NCBI RefSeq assembly: GCF_004341035.1
Contig: NZ_SLXK01000015.1
Location: 26,251 to 90,250 of the forward strand
DNA: 64,000 bases
Origin: Scopulibacillus darangshiensis
GTDB taxonomy: Bacteria > Bacillota > Bacilli > Bacillales > Sporolactobacillaceae
Reading direction: 5' to 3'
Shown here: piece after piece, positions 33,983 to 41,832 of the stretch
How positions within the stretch are numbered: position 1 is the first letter of the stretch
Layout: each line of letters begins with the position of its first letter
Made by a program: the position numbers and the translations under genes
The notes under the pieces: generated by a model
Told to the model about the DNA's origin: nothing
Database searches by the model: none
Seen by the model: only the letters and a program-made list of their open reading frames with translations

Positions 33983-34639
33983 ATGACAGAACCATTTATT
34001 AGGAACCATCAATATAACCACATTAAGAAACAAACGCAGATCCTGCAGCATGCGCAGACTACTGTTACAGATCAAAAAGTCATTGAAGCTGTAAGGTGCA
34101 GCACGGAATTCGAAGTAATAGAAGCATTTCCAGATGCTACAGATAACCAAATGCAAATTCTAAAGGGAATTTCTGAATTGAAAACACCAGAAGATTGCGA
34201 GGAGTATCTGAGCTCTTTAGAGCCTTATTTGATGGCATTTCCACATGTCACAGAAAAGCAGATCAGGAAGCTGTTTCCCAAAAATAAAAAGTTAAAGATG
34301 CCTAATTTATCGACGCTTGCTGGTCAATCCTTAACTTATCTTAGCTGGGTCGATATATCTACAAATAAAAAGTTTATCATCTATGAATTGAATGGAAAAA
34401 TCATTGGCGTCGAGGGCAGGTATACGATAGCTAATAAAGATAATACATGCTCATTATGTAAGGGGCATGGAAAGGTTGCTTTGTTTACAGCAAAGTCCAA
34501 ATCTAGGCCTGCCAACTCGTCTCCAGATTATTATAAAGCAGTCGGCAACTATATGTGTGTTGACAGTGATGAATGTAATGAGCACATTACCGATGTGGCC
34601 TATTTGGAGAAATTTATTCGGAGTGTGATCGGCTCATAA
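33983..34639 (+). CDS. FusB/FBP-like elongation factor G-binding protein
   Basis: 218 residues, matching staphylococcal FusB in layout. HQYNHIKKQ lies near the N-terminus, then a helical bundle, KKLKMPNL and YLSWVDISTNKKFIIYE in the middle, then a treble-clef zinc finger with C-S-L-C and C-V-D-S-D-E-C. FusB-type proteins bind EF-G and rescue it from fusidic acid; chromosomal relatives occur in many Bacillales. ATG 33983 lies 9 bases after AAGGGG; a TTG at 33974 overlaps the ribosome site. Expression is probably inducible through the upstream attenuator. Confidence 0.85.
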   Translation: MTEPFIRNHQYNHIKKQTQILQHAQTTVTDQKVIEAVRCSTEFEVIEAFPDATDNQMQILKGISELKTPEDCEEYLSSLEPYLMAFPHVTEKQIRKLFPKNKKLKMPNLSTLAGQSLTYLSWVDISTNKKFIIYELNGKIIGVEGRYTIANKDNTCSLCKGHGKVALFTAKSKSRPANSSPDYYKAVGNYMCVDSDECNEHITDVAYLEKFIRSVIGS

Positions 34640-34649
34640 GTTTTTGAAA

Positions 34650-34685
34650 ACATCCTTCGAGATTTATTCTCAAAGGGTGTTTTTC
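34650..34685 (+). terminator. terminator after the FusB-like gene
   Basis: ACATCCTT.GAG/CTC.AAGGGTGT stem followed by TTTTT. Confidence 0.85.
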
Positions 34686-34741
34686 TTCTTTATTTTTTCA
34701 TTATAATGAATGTAATGAAAAAACTCCATGGGGTGAGGCTA

Positions 34742-34762
34742 TTGGTGAAAACAGAGAAATGA
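34742..34762 (+). CDS. cat leader peptide (6 codons)
   Basis: TTG-GTG-AAA-ACA-GAG-AAA-TGA, reading MVKTEK, just after GGGGTGAGG. It is nearly the stalling peptide MVKTD of the cat-86 leader, where chloramphenicol arrests the ribosome. TATAAT at 34702-34707 is a likely -10. Confidence 0.7.
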   Translation: MVKTEK

Positions 34763-34764
34763 AC

Positions 34765-34796
34765 CTCCTAAAATAAAAGTTCCATAATTTTAGGAG
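34765..34796 (+). promoter_or_regulatory. cat attenuator hairpin masking the ribosome site
   Basis: CTCCTAAAAT (34765-34774) pairs perfectly with ATTTTAGGAG (34787-34796), hiding the TAGGAG ribosome site 9 bases before the cat ATG. The leader stop codon abuts the left arm, as in inducible cat genes. Confidence 0.8.
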
Positions 34797-34805
34797 ATTA
34801 TAAAG

Positions 34806-35123
34806 ATGACTTTTAATCGAATTGATGTGGATCATTGGGATAGAAAGCCTTATTTCGATCACTATATGAAGACGGGTAAATGTTCTTATAGTATTATAGT
34901 ATTACTGCAAACCTGAATGTGACTGTGTTGTTAGCTAGGCTGCGGCATAAGAAAATTAAGCTTTATCCCGCTTTTATTTACATGGTCACAAGAGGGGAAA
35001 GTACTTTTGCCTGTGTCGCTGCAAGTTCATCATGCTGTCTGTGATGGTTATCATGTGAGTACTTTTATAAATGACTTACAGGAACTGGCTAATTCTTGCG
35101 AGGATTGGCTATGGACTGAATAA
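34806..35123 (+). pseudogene. cat: chloramphenicol acetyltransferase remnant
   Basis: The N-terminal part (MTFNRIDVDHWDRK, FDHYMKTGKCSYS, then after a frameshift near 34890 NVTVLLARLRHKKIKLYPAFIYMVTR) is followed directly by the C-terminal end with LPVSLQVHHAVCDGYH, which contains the catalytic His. Roughly 100-120 central residues, including trimer-interface sequence, are missing. The enzyme cannot be functional, although promoter, leader peptide and attenuator hairpin are intact. The inactivation therefore looks recent. Confidence 0.85.
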
Positions 35124-35145
35124 AGCACCAAAGCTGTGCAATCGT

Positions 35146-35177
35146 AAAAGCTGAAACCATGACGGTTCAGCTTTTTT
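35146..35177 (+). terminator. terminator after the cat remnant
   Basis: AAAAGCTGAA(A)CC/GGTTCAGCTTTT stem followed by TTTTTT. Confidence 0.85.
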
Positions 35178-35199
35178 GTTAAGGGGGAAATTAAGGTGG

Positions 35200-35343
35200 G
35201 TATCTGCAACGGCGGCAGCCGCGGTAATTATAGCGGTTGGACTTGAATATGTCACGCCGGGCAATGATTTTACGATCATTATCACGGGTGTTTTAGCTCC
35301 TCTTGTCGGTCTTTATTTAAAGAGGAGGTCGCGAAATGTTTAA
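35200..35343 (+). pseudogene. azlC: AzlC C-terminal fragment
   Basis: About 48 codons (VSATAAAAVIIAVGLEYV, then FTIIITGVLAPLVGLYLKRR) matching the end of branched-chain amino acid exporter subunit AzlC. The reading frame has no start; the cat terminator lies only 22 bases upstream, so a deletion has joined the two loci. Its stop overlaps the azlD start by 8 bases, the native azlC-azlD arrangement. Confidence 0.8.
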
Positions 35344-35653
35344 TCAATGGCTTCTAATCGGATTGCTTTCCATTTCTACTTACATATCGCGGATCATTGG
35401 TGTAGAAGTCATGGCAGAACGAGAGATGAGCACGGCCTTGCGTTTATATTTTAATTATGTGCCAGTCGCAATTATATCGGCGCTTATCATCAAACAAATC
35501 CTAGTTCCAACGGGTGGTCACCTTATCATTTCACTTCCGGTTCTTATCGGCTGTCTTTCCACAGCCATATCGATTAAGTTAATAAAAATGTTTCTTCCAG
35601 CCGTTGTGATCGGAGCCATTATTGGTTTGTTAGTACGGAACTTTTGGGGCTGA
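35336..35653 (+). CDS. azlD: AzlD-family transporter subunit, probably orphaned
   Basis: 105-residue membrane protein with four hydrophobic helices (LLSISTYISRIIGVE, VPVAIISALIIKQIL, LIISLPVLIGCLSTAIS, VVIGAIIGLLVRN). It is the small subunit of AzlCD branched-chain amino acid exporters. It is intact with AAAGAGGAGG upstream, but the azlC partner is deleted down to a short tail, so the exporter is probably non-functional and this gene may have no promoter of its own. Confidence 0.88.
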   Translation: MFNQWLLIGLLSISTYISRIIGVEVMAEREMSTALRLYFNYVPVAIISALIIKQILVPTGGHLIISLPVLIGCLSTAISIKLIKMFLPAVVIGAIIGLLVRNFWG

Positions 35654-35725
35654 ACCCCAGGGGATTCCCAGTTTTGTTTGAACGTGTCAGAAAAAAACAA
35701 AAAAACCTCCAACACTTTCCCTTCC

Positions 35726-35751
35726 TGAAACGTTATACAAATGAAGACGGA
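35726..35751 (+). promoter_or_regulatory. ECF-type promoter candidate in front of the sigma gene
   Basis: TGAAAC (35726-35731), 16 bases, CGGA (35748-35751). Bacillus ECF sigma factors such as SigW recognise TGAAAC-N16-CGTA, so this is a one-mismatch match 39 bases before the sigma factor ATG and suggests autoregulation. Confidence 0.4.
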
Positions 35752-35790
35752 TCAAATACTCAGGTAAAACGTTTGAAATGAGCTGATGCC

Positions 35791-36252
35791 ATGCTAGTTG
35801 AGGATCTTTATGAAAAGCATAACAAGGAATTAGAGCGTTTTGCCCGGTCGATGGCTAGCAACGAGAAGGAAGCCGAAGATTTGTTGCAAGATACCTTCTT
35901 GAAAGCACTCACCCACCTGCATTCTTTGAGCAGACTTACCGATTATCAACAGCGGGCTTGGCTGTTTAAAGTTCTGCGGAATCTCCGTTATGACCGGTTT
36001 CGCAAACAGCGTTTTGAAGTTCCGATTAGGGAACAAGATGAACCGGAATCTGAACAAGACGGCTATTCTGTGGTGGAAATGGAGGAATTGCTGCAAATAT
36101 TGCCTTCTGATCTTCGCGATGTCGTGTACAAACGCTATTGGCTTGGCTTAACAAGCAAACAAATTGCCGGGCCGCTTGGCTTATCGGATGCAACAATCCG
36201 GTATCGTCTTCAAACTGCGATCCGTTTGTTAAGAAATAAAATTAATAAATAA
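35791..36252 (+). CDS. ECF-type RNA polymerase sigma factor
   Basis: 153 residues: region 2 (ERFARSMASNEKEAEDLLQDTFLKAL, residues about 15-40; RAWLFKVLRNLRYDRFRKQ) and region 4 (LPSDLRDVVYKRYWLGLTSKQIAG, then the HTH ending LSDATIRYRLQTAIRLLR). It is not one of the well-known B. subtilis ECF factors that I can name. No anti-sigma gene with a zinc motif or membrane anchor follows; the next gene is a soluble repeat protein, which may be the regulator or the target. The ribosome site is weak. Confidence 0.87.
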   Translation: MLVEDLYEKHNKELERFARSMASNEKEAEDLLQDTFLKALTHLHSLSRLTDYQQRAWLFKVLRNLRYDRFRKQRFEVPIREQDEPESEQDGYSVVEMEELLQILPSDLRDVVYKRYWLGLTSKQIAGPLGLSDATIRYRLQTAIRLLRNKINK

Positions 36253-36271
36253 ATTTCAGGAGGTTGGTCAA

Positions 36272-37492
36272 ATGGGAACGATCATTAAAAATATAGCATT
36301 TCTGGATTTAACAGAGGCGTCCGAAGACACGTTGAAGGAAATCAAAGCGATTAAGAAAGTTGCTTTTATGGTGTACAATAAAAAATTCGAGCCTTTCATG
36401 GCGAAAATTTCTTTTCACGAGATCGCTTCATCTGCCAAAGTATCCGGTAAATTTTCTTTAATCAACGGAAAGTTAGAACTTGATGACAGCTTTGTCTCCA
36501 GTATGAAAGAACCGATGTTTTTTCTAGTAAACGGAAAAATGATTGTAAAACCTGATGTTAATGCCGACATGATCGATCAAGCAATTAGCGGACTGCTTAT
36601 CAACGGAAAGATCTATTGTCCGGAGAGCGTCCAGGCGGCCTTGCAACAAAAGGTTGAGCAAAATAATGGGAAAATGGTTGCCTATATGGACAATGCCTTG
36701 TTGGAAACCGGCGAGGTGACGATCGACAACGATTATCTCCGCCAACTAAAATCAAAAACGAATTTGGCGGTGGCTGGAGAAGTTAATATGATTGAGGATC
36801 TTGATCTTTCGCTGTTTGATGAAAAGTTGGATCAGATTCAATTTTTAAACGGTGCCGTTGTTTTAGAAGATTATCTAGAGGTGTTGAGCCCAAAATTAGT
36901 CAAAACCTCTTCAAAAATCATAACCGTCCCTAAGGGCTTTACGTATATCGGCGAGGACATCCACCTTGATGCAAGTGAAATAGCGAGATATGAGCATGCT
37001 AAATTATTTGTTGCAGGTTCTATCTACTTGGATGAGAGTGTCAGCAAAGAAGATGTGAAAAACCATATCGATGAATTCAAAACGGAGGATGCGATTTATT
37101 GCCGTACCGAATTGAAGGCAGGCATCCTGCAAAAATGCGATCCATCGGTTAAAGTCGTTGCTTATTCAGGAACCCTTCGCGTCGTTGAGGGTGAACACAA
37201 ACTGACGCAACCTGAACTGGATTATACAGAGAACAAAATTACTTTTATTGTTAACGGTGTGTTGGAAGTTGCCAGGAATGTTGATCCAAAGGTTCTTTAT
37301 GACAAATTGGAAAGACTTGATCTTAACGGAGTGGCCACAGGAAGCAGTGAACAATGCGGTGTTTTGCAAACGAAAATAGGTGTCAAAAATGGGGTTATCG
37401 AAGGCAATGACGAAGAAAACGAGATTGAAGACACTGATATCCCTGAGGGGGACGATTCGTATATTTCAAATGTGGCCCATTTGAAATTGTAA
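36272..37492 (+). CDS. 406-residue repeat protein linked to an ECF sigma factor, function unknown
   Basis: Soluble, acidic, no signal or membrane segment. The sequence is built from recurring strands of the form hydrophobic-(V/I)NG-x-(hydrophobic), e.g. SLINGKLEL, FLVNGKMIV, LLINGKIYC, QFLNGAVVL, LFVAGSIYL, VAYSGTLRV and FIVNGVLEV, at intervals of roughly 25-60 residues, suggesting a beta-solenoid. The tail (residues about 370-395) is strongly acidic. AGGAGG precedes the ATG, and only 19 bases separate it from the sigma gene. It could be an anti-sigma or scaffold protein; I recognise no homologue of known function. Confidence 0.75.
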   Translation: MGTIIKNIAFLDLTEASEDTLKEIKAIKKVAFMVYNKKFEPFMAKISFHEIASSAKVSGKFSLINGKLELDDSFVSSMKEPMFFLVNGKMIVKPDVNADMIDQAISGLLINGKIYCPESVQAALQQKVEQNNGKMVAYMDNALLETGEVTIDNDYLRQLKSKTNLAVAGEVNMIEDLDLSLFDEKLDQIQFLNGAVVLEDYLEVLSPKLVKTSSKIITVPKGFTYIGEDIHLDASEIARYEHAKLFVAGSIYLDESVSKEDVKNHIDEFKTEDAIYCRTELKAGILQKCDPSVKVVAYSGTLRVVEGEHKLTQPELDYTENKITFIVNGVLEVARNVDPKVLYDKLERLDLNGVATGSSEQCGVLQTKIGVKNGVIEGNDEENEIEDTDIPEGDDSYISNVAHLKL

Positions 37493-37529
37493 GCGGAGAA
37501 AGACAAAGATACAAAAGGAGGGAACTGCG

Positions 37530-37679
37530 ATGGTAACATTCGACCTGTTCTCGTTCACCGTTTCAATTTCCCGCAGGAAAAAAGCATTATCTAATCGTTA
37601 TGAAGACAATCTCCGTATCAGTCGCATCATTGAGGATAACAAAAGAAAGCAAAACGATCATATGCATTTCTGGTATTAA
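37530..37679 (+). CDS. YrzI-family small protein (49 residues)
   Basis: Small frame with AAAGGAGGG before ATG 37530. The peptide starts MVTFDLFSFTVSISRRK and continues as a charged helix, the pattern of the Bacillus YrzI family (hydrophobic N-terminal strand with T-x-S/T, then basic-acidic helix). It follows the 406-residue protein by 37 bases and ends before a terminator, so it is probably the third gene of the sigma operon. Function of the family unknown. Confidence 0.65.
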   Translation: MVTFDLFSFTVSISRRKKALSNRYEDNLRISRIIEDNKRKQNDHMHFWY

Positions 37680-37707
37680 GGAAAAGATAGAATAAGAGGC
37701 AATAAGA

Positions 37708-37739
37708 AAATCCAAAAAGGTGAGGTCCTTTTTGGATTT
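37708..37739. terminator. bidirectional terminator
   Basis: 13-bp perfect stem AAATCCAAAAAGG/CCTTTTTGGATTT with T-rich sequence on both sides, between the convergent yrzI-like and ThrRS genes. Confidence 0.85.
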
Positions 37740-37749
37740 CCCTATTTTT

Positions 37750-38958
37750 TTAACGCTTATCTCTTTCTTCACTAAATCTGTAAATCACTTCTGAAATATT
37801 CATGTTACCAAGGTTGCCTTCCTTGCGTTTTCTTAAGGCTACAGATGCCCTTTCTACCTCTTTATCACCGACAATTATTGCATAAGGAATCTTTTGTAAC
37901 TCAGCCTCCCTAATTTTTAATCCAATTTTCTCAGTTCTGTCATCGATCTCGACCCGATATCCCACAGATTCTAATTGTAATTTAGCCTCTTTGGCATAAG
38001 AAAAATGGGAATCTGAAATTGGTAAAATTTTAACCTGTACTGGTGCGAGCCAAAATGGGAAATCACCCGCAAAGTGTTCAATTAAAATCGCCATAAACCG
38101 TTCAATAGAACCGTAAATAGCACGATGAATGATGATCGGGCGATGAGGTTTATTGTCTTCGCCTATATAGTGACAATCAAATTTCTCGGGCATTTGGAAA
38201 TCGAGCTGAACTGTCCCGCATTGCCAGCTCCGGCCAAGTGAGTCAAGGATATGAAAATCAATTTTTGGGCCATAGAAGGCGCCGTCCCCAGGATTGATTT
38301 GATAAGTCAGCCCTTTTTTCTTTAATACAGATTCCAGGGCGTGTTCTGCCTTTTCCCATATTTCAGCAGAACCCATGTACTTTTCTGGGCAAGTAGACAG
38401 TTCGATCTTATATTCAAAACCGAATTCCGAGTAGACATCGTCAATTAAATCCAAAACATTATTAATTTCAGATTCAATTTGATCCTCCATAACGAACAAG
38501 TGAGCATCGTCTTGCGTAAATGAGCGGACCCTCAATAGCCCATTTAACGACCCCGAAAGCTCATGGCGGTGAACCAATCCGAGTTCTGTAAGGCGAATTG
38601 GCAGCTCACGATAACTCCGTCGTTTACTATTGAAAATTAATACAGCACCCGGGCAATTCATTGGTTTAATGGCGTACTGCCCATTATCCACATTAGAAAA
38701 ATACATATTTTCATGATAATGGTCCCAGTGGCCGGACTGTTCCCACATCTCTTGTTTCATCATAATTGGTGTTCTAATTTCTTGATACCCAGCTTTTTGA
38801 TGCTTATTTTTCCACAAAGCTTCAAGCTCATTTCGAATGATCATTCCTTTTGGTAAGAAAAAGGGCATTCCCGGGGCTTCCTCCATCGACGTAAATAACT
38901 CCAGCTCCTGACCTAATTTCCGGTGATTGCGCTTTTCGATTTCCTCGTTCATTGCCAT
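37750..38958 (-). CDS. threonyl-tRNA synthetase lacking the TGS and editing domains
   Basis: 402 residues, against about 640 for normal bacterial ThrRS. The protein starts at the catalytic core (NHRKLGQELELF) and has the class II motifs (LTELGLVHRHE..GLLRVRSFTQDDAH), the zinc ligands Cys102, His153 and His278, and the C-terminal anticodon-binding domain. The N-terminal TGS and Ser-Thr editing domains are absent, not broken off: GGGAGG precedes ATG 38958 and a T-box leader lies directly upstream. It may be a second ThrRS used under starvation or in self-protection. Without editing it should risk Ser mischarging unless another protein edits. Confidence 0.92.
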   Translation of the reverse strand: MAMNEEIEKRNHRKLGQELELFTSMEEAPGMPFFLPKGMIIRNELEALWKNKHQKAGYQEIRTPIMMKQEMWEQSGHWDHYHENMYFSNVDNGQYAIKPMNCPGAVLIFNSKRRSYRELPIRLTELGLVHRHELSGSLNGLLRVRSFTQDDAHLFVMEDQIESEINNVLDLIDDVYSEFGFEYKIELSTCPEKYMGSAEIWEKAEHALESVLKKKGLTYQINPGDGAFYGPKIDFHILDSLGRSWQCGTVQLDFQMPEKFDCHYIGEDNKPHRPIIIHRAIYGSIERFMAILIEHFAGDFPFWLAPVQVKILPISDSHFSYAKEAKLQLESVGYRVEIDDRTEKIGLKIREAELQKIPYAIIVGDKEVERASVALRKRKEGNLGNMNISEVIYRFSEERDKR

Positions 38959-38985
38959 TTTTTATTCCTCCCAATTTTATATATA

Positions 38986-39236
38986 AATAAAAACCGCATT
39001 CATCCCAACAAAGGGACGAATGCGGTCGTGGTGCCACCCTAATTCCGTCATATACAAAAAGTGTATATGATGCTCAAAATAGATAACGGTTTCCCGATTA
39101 TGGATACTTGTAAATCGCTTTTCCCCATAATAGCTCCAAGGCGGTAAATCAATCCCTTTTCTACAGGGCTTTCAGCCAGTGACCCTGTTCTCTGATAAGA
39201 AAGTCAAGAATGATTCATGTCCTTATCAACGCATTG
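38986..39236 (-). promoter_or_regulatory. T-box leader (threonine), proximal copy
   Basis: On the minus strand: stem I with specifier ACC (Thr; plus-strand GGT at 39143-39145), the T-box sequence AGGGTGGCACCACG (39027-39040) and a terminator CCGCATTCGTCCC/GGGATGAATGCGG followed by T5. Uncharged tRNA-Thr favours the antiterminator and expression of the ThrRS gene. Confidence 0.92.
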
Positions 39237-39254
39237 TTGTTATTTATTTTTAAA

Positions 39255-39503
39255 ATAAAAAACCGCACTCATCCCAGCAAAGGGACGAATGCGGTCGTGG
39301 TGCCACCCTAATTCCGTCATGTACAGAAAATGGACATGACTCTCATATAGATAACGGTTTCCCGATTATGGATACTTGCAAATTACCTTTCCCCATAATA
39401 GCTCCAAGGCGGTAAATCAATCCCTTTTCTACGGGGCTTTCAGCCGGTGACCCTGTTCTCTGATAAGAAAATGAAGAATGATTCATGTCCTTTTCTTAGC
39501 TGT
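39255..39503 (-). promoter_or_regulatory. T-box leader (threonine), distal copy
   Basis: Second complete T-box upstream of the first, with the same specifier ACC (plus-strand GGT 39411-39413), T-box sequence (39296-39309) and terminator. Both copies are nearly identical over most of their length, including the specifier region, so they arose by tandem duplication. Two in series should give a steeper response to uncharged tRNA-Thr. Confidence 0.92.
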
Positions 39504-39531
39504 ATAAATAATTTTTGAAACATTTTTATGA

Positions 39532-39560
39532 ATTATAAGGGAGAAATATTGTAAAGTCAA
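39532..39560 (-). promoter_or_regulatory. promoter of the T-box/ThrRS unit
   Basis: TTGACT (39555-39560), 17 bases, TATAAT (39532-39537) on the minus strand, about 30 bases before the distal T-box. The 288 bases between this promoter and the tandem repeats (39561-39848) hold nothing I recognise. Confidence 0.8.
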
Positions 39561-39848
39561 GGAGGCGAAAGGCTATAGGTAAATAACTTAGGGCGCTGAT
39601 TACGCAACCTTCAACGCTTACGGCGCACCAATTTTGTTATAATAATGATAATATTTGGGCGAAACAAGAAGTGGAAAGTGGCGTCACCTGATCCAACCAG
39701 GTTGCATTCTTACTAAATATAATACAACAAATGTTATAAAAGGGATTCGGATCTGGAAGTGAAACGATCTGCGTATGGTGGAGATCGTAAAGCCACATAA
39801 ATTGGGTAGCTCCTCTCCGGATATGTTGGCGAGGGGATTAAACTGCTA

Positions 39849-40524
39849 AGGGTAATGAAGGACAAAAAGGGGTCAAAGAGAGCGGCAAATGTCTTTCATA
39901 GAGGCGATGAAAGACAAAAAGGGGTCAAAGAGAGCGGCAAATGTCTTTCATAGAGGTGATGAAAGACAAAAGTCGGTCAAAAAGAGCAGCAAATGTCTTT
40001 CATAGAGGTGATGAAAGACAAAAAGGGGTCAAAGAGAGCGACAAATGTCTTTCATAGGGGTGATGAAAGACAAAAGTCGGTCAAAGAGAGCAGCAAATGT
40101 CTTTCATAGAGGTGATGAAAGACAAAAAGGGGTCAAAGAGAGCAGCAAATGTCTTTCATAGAGGTGATGAAAGACAAAAGTCGGTCAAAAAGGACAGCAA
40201 ATGTCTTTCATAGAGGTGATGAAAGACAAAAAGGGGTCAAAGAGGGCAACAAATGTCTTTCATAGAGGTGATGAAAGACAAAAGTCGGTCAAAGAGGGCA
40301 GCAAATGTCTTTCATAGAGGTGATGAAAGACAAAAGTCGGTCAAAGAGGGTAGCAAATGTCTTTCATAGAGGTGATGAAAGACAAAAGTCGGTCAAAGAG
40401 GGTAGCAAATGTCTTTCATAGAGGTGATGAAAGACAAAAAGGGGTCAAAGAGAGCGACAAATGTCTTTCATAGAGGCGATGAAGGACAAAAGTCGGTCGG
40501 TAAGCGCGGTATATGTCCTTCATA
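39849..40524. repeat. thirteen 52-bp tandem repeats, each a hairpin
   Basis: Thirteen contiguous 52-bp units (ends at 39900, 39952, ... 40472, 40524). Each contains ATGAAAGACA and TGTCTTTCAT, a perfect 10-bp inverted repeat around a 25-base spacer; neighbouring units also pair across a 7-base GAGGTG-type linker. Two spacer types alternate (AAAAGGGGTCAAA and AAAGTCGGTCAAA) in the order A A B A B A B A B B B A B. Unit 1 has a G-U pair and unit 13 a compensated pair (ATGAAGGACA/TGTCCTTCAT). No reading frame crosses it. It lies between divergent units: the ThrRS promoter and the truncated GNAT gene. Confidence 0.9.
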
Positions 40525-40611
40525 TGGGTAAAATTACCTTTTTGTCAGGTGATTTTAATATTTTTGATTGCTCTTTTTTAAAAATAAATTCAATATACAG
40601 GGGGCAGTGTT

Positions 40612-40884
40612 TTGGATCCAATTTTATTTGAAATTCCAACTGTGTTAGAGACTGAGAGACTTATACTTAAAATGCCTTCACCAGGCGATGGGGAGGTTGT
40701 AAATGCGGCAATCAAGGCATCTCTGACCGAATTAAAGCCTTGGTTAGGATTTGCGCAAAACACCCCAACAGTAAACGAAACGGAAGTGAATACTCGGGTA
40801 GCACATGCCAAGTTCCTAAAACGGGAAGGTCTTAGGCTTCTTATCTTTCATGACAGTCATTCGATAATAAGGTTAATTGTATAA
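40612..40884 (+). pseudogene. truncated GNAT acetyltransferase (RimJ/RimL type)
   Basis: From TTG 40612 (GGGGGCAG upstream) the product begins like ribosomal-protein-serine acetyltransferases (LETERLILKMPSPGDG, LKPWLGFAQNTPT, AHAKFLKREGLRLLIF), then runs out after about 83 residues into unrelated sequence and stops inside the convergent WYL gene. The acetyl-CoA-binding half is missing. Confidence 0.7.
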
Positions 40885-41832
40885 TCCCACAACGCTTTTG
40901 GCCATCTTAAGAATCTGATCCTGCAATTCTTTAGGTTCGATGACTCTCATTTGATTTGCAAATCCCAATATGTATCCTTTTGCTTCACTCTCAGTATCGA
41001 AAGAAAGCTTAACCGGCGTCCATTGGCCCTCACCCGGATTCCCCGCTTCAATATTTTGAACAAACCGGTCTGTGAATTTTATCCTTGGTAAAATGGGAGG
41101 CAGCACCTCAACCCACACCTCATACTTTGGTAAATTTTCGATAAAAGCCTTGGTTGATGATTCCCAATATTGCGCAAGATTAAAGTCCTCAGGCCTCTCA
41201 AATGTTTCTTCAATGGGAGTGGCAGACTTAATGCGTGACGCCCGGTAATTTCGGATAGCACCGTTGTCCTTTGAAGCAATAAAATACCAGCGGTTTCCTT
41301 TAGCAACTAATCCAAGCGGCGCTACAATACGGTCATTTGTTTTTCCGTCCGCGCGCTCGTATGTGATTCTTAACTTTTTATCCTTCCATATCGCACTTTT
41401 AAGAATGTCGAATGAGTCCACTTTTTCTTTCCGCCTTCGCCATGTGCTTGTATCAACATGAATCCGGTTCCAGACATCCTTCGCATTATCGCGATAAATC
41501 GAGGGAAGTGAAGCCATAAGCTTATTCCTTGCTTCTTCAGATGGACGGGTCAATTCCAAATCATCAAGCAAATGGGCGGAGGGTGAAACCAACAGGGCAC
41601 GTATTTCAGCCTTTTTTAACCCCGTTAAGGTCGTCCGATAGTTGTCCAATAAAGACCAGCCGCCGTTCTTGCCCCGCTCTGCAAAGACAGGAATGCCCGA
41701 TCCGCTTAATGCTTCCATATCCCGATAAATGGTGCGTTCGGAGACCTCGAGCTTTTTTGCCAATGCCTTTGCTGTCATAAGCCCTCTCGATTGCAATAAT
41801 AAAAGAATAGATATCAGTCGATCGCCTCTCAT
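40873..41832 (-). CDS. HTH + WYL-domain transcriptional regulator (YafY type)
   Basis: 319 residues: N-terminal HTH_11 (LLLLQSRGLMTAKALAKKLE, then VSERTIYRDMEALS), a WYL domain (VAPLGLVAKGNRWYFIASKD, RNYRASRIK) and a WYL C-terminal extension. ATG 41832 has GAGGAGG at 6 bases; the frame opening at 41850 overlaps that site. Divergent from a broken SDR gene; WYL regulators often control the neighbouring reductase. A TGACA/TGTCA inverted repeat (about 41880-41893) overlaps its own -35 (TTGACA on the minus strand, 41889-41894), a possible operator. Confidence 0.88.
   Translation of the reverse strand: MRGDRLISILLLLQSRGLMTAKALAKKLEVSERTIYRDMEALSGSGIPVFAERGKNGGWSLLDNYRTTLTGLKKAEIRALLVSPSAHLLDDLELTRPSEEARNKLMASLPSIYRDNAKDVWNRIHVDTSTWRRRKEKVDSFDILKSAIWKDKKLRITYERADGKTNDRIVAPLGLVAKGNRWYFIASKDNGAIRNYRASRIKSATPIEETFERPEDFNLAQYWESSTKAFIENLPKYEVWVEVLPPILPRIKFTDRFVQNIEAGNPGEGQWTPVKLSFDTESEAKGYILGFANQMRVIEPKELQDQILKMAKSVVGLYN

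Noticed and set aside
37587..37772. Minus-strand ORF over the YrzI-like gene
   Set aside because: Shadow frame crossing a bidirectional terminator.
39849..40524. CRISPR array or repeat-encoded peptides
   Set aside because: Units are contiguous without unique spacers, and 52 is not a multiple of 3, so the ATG after GAGGTG in each unit runs into stops; no cas genes nearby.
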